A stretch of DNA of 64,000 nt from Foetidibacter luteolus (GTDB taxonomy: Bacteria > Bacteroidota > Bacteroidia > Chitinophagales > Chitinophagaceae): NCBI RefSeq assembly GCF_009650435.1, contig NZ_VVIP01000090.1, forward strand, positions 1 to 64,000, read 5' to 3'. Below the pieces are notes generated by a model. It was not told where the DNA came from. It made no database searches and was given only the letters and a program-made list of their open reading frames with translations. A program made the position numbers and the translations under genes. Shown here in pieces: positions 63,399 to 64,000 of this stretch (positions are counted from its first letter, which is position 1; each line of letters begins with the position of its first letter).

Positions 63399-63598
63399 CA
63401 GTTATATTTTTTCGTGTGTACAATACAGCTTCAAAAAAGGTTATACGGTACAAAAGATACCTGTTTCTGCCAATATACTTTTACTTTTTTGTATCTATAC
63501 AACAGCCATAGCCAGGCGATTTACATTTAGGGCTTCCTTCAAAAATACCTGGCTTTCTTTTCAAAAAAACAATATTTTGCCGGCCTAATCTCACTAAA

Positions 63599-64000
63599 AT
63601 GTATTCAACCACAAAAACCTGCTTAGCAGCTTTCCTGTTTTTTACATGTATTGCATTAACCAATGGCCTGCATGCACAAAAACAAATCTTTATTAACCAA
63701 TTAAAAGAAGTTTCCAAAAGAATAAATATTGAAACAGCCGCCATTAAAATAAATAATAAAGATGCGTCTTACGCGGATTTACTGCAGATACCCGACAGCG
63801 CCTTGTTAAAAGCCGAAGTATATCCTAAAAAAGAGGCCGCAAAGCTATGGGGCAAAGAAGAAGGCAAAAACGGTGTGATCCTCATCAAGCTGCGCAAAGG
63901 CATTATGTTCCAGGCAGACAGTACCAGAAAACGTGGCAATTATCTTTACAATGATAATGGCGATTCTATTTATTGCGCCCACCTGACACCTGCCACCCTG
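63599..64000 (+). CDS. Exported protein, partial (right edge)
   Basis: Starts at the ATG at 63599 and is open to the end (134 codons). Signal peptide (FTCIALTNGLHAQ), then polar text including DSALLKAEVYPKKEAAKLWG and GVILIKLRKG. The latter recalls the plug-type segment of TonB-related or carboxypeptidase-regulatory proteins, but no family can be fixed from this part. Confidence 0.7.
   Translation, partial: MYSTTKTCLAAFLFFTCIALTNGLHAQKQIFINQLKEVSKRINIETAAIKINNKDASYADLLQIPDSALLKAEVYPKKEAAKLWGKEEGKNGVILIKLRKGIMFQADSTRKRGNYLYNDNGDSIYCAHLTPATL

Noticed and set aside
1..64000. CRISPR array
   Set aside because: No set of regularly spaced short direct repeats was seen; the repeats found are dispersed and intergenic.
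1..64000. rRNA genes or further tRNA genes
   Set aside because: Apart from tRNA-Pro at 36694 I saw no cloverleaf or rRNA-like sequence.

Overview
The window reads as chromosomal DNA of a Bacteroidota bacterium, most likely a Chitinophagaceae relative. Signs of this are a SusC/SusD pair, a TraE-to-TraN conjugation cluster of the Bacteroides type (DUF4134, DUF4133, VirB4-like TraG, TraJ, TraK, TraM, TraN), propeller/Y_Y_Y sensor kinases, a GH95-type enzyme, and a tRNA promoter of the TAnnTTTG type. Assignments come from reading motifs by eye; no database search was run.

Left part (1-18.6 kb). A PAS-PAS histidine kinase runs off the left edge, followed by a lone receiver protein. From 2.9 to 8.0 kb lies an AT-rich mosaic of intact genes (serine hydrolase, propeller lipoprotein, methyltransferase) and gene wrecks: a 5'-truncated DUF2975 gene, the C-terminal tail of an error-prone DNA polymerase, and a Crp/Fnr gene with three in-frame stops. 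Hairpin-containing sequences at the gene ends loosely recall integron cassettes. From 8.5 to 11.0 kb are a NarL-type regulator, its likely kinase and a membrane partner. From 11.1 to 18.3 kb is an uptake locus: AraC regulator, small exported EF-hand-like protein, and a tightly coupled TlpA-like thioredoxin, SusC, SusD run.

Middle part (19-36.8 kb). This is an integrative/conjugative element or its remnant. One-directional genes from 20.3 to 34.4 kb encode a conjugation channel (TraE, F, G, J, K, M, N) with extra genes, including three diverged TraI-like copies in tandem and two winged-helix paralogues around a DUF3945-like protein. A tyrosine recombinase points back toward this cluster and lies beside tRNA-Pro(CGG), whose 3' end faces the element. 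No relaxase or coupling protein is visible, so the element is partial or its rest lies elsewhere. A decayed beta-helix glycosidase fragment sits between the tra genes and the integrase.

Right part (36.8-64 kb). This looks like ordinary host chromosome: GH95-type glycosidase, propeller sensor kinase with its LuxR regulator, cupin, SnoaL-like proteins, S74 chaperone-domain protein, TPR protein, FolB, RRM protein, desaturase, fasciclin protein, HxlR regulator with divergent NmrA-type oxidoreductase, hydrolases, SDR, AraC regulator, VOC and ankyrin proteins. Several dispersed intergenic repeat families occur here; I saw no copies left of the tRNA, which supports the tRNA as the boundary between element and host.
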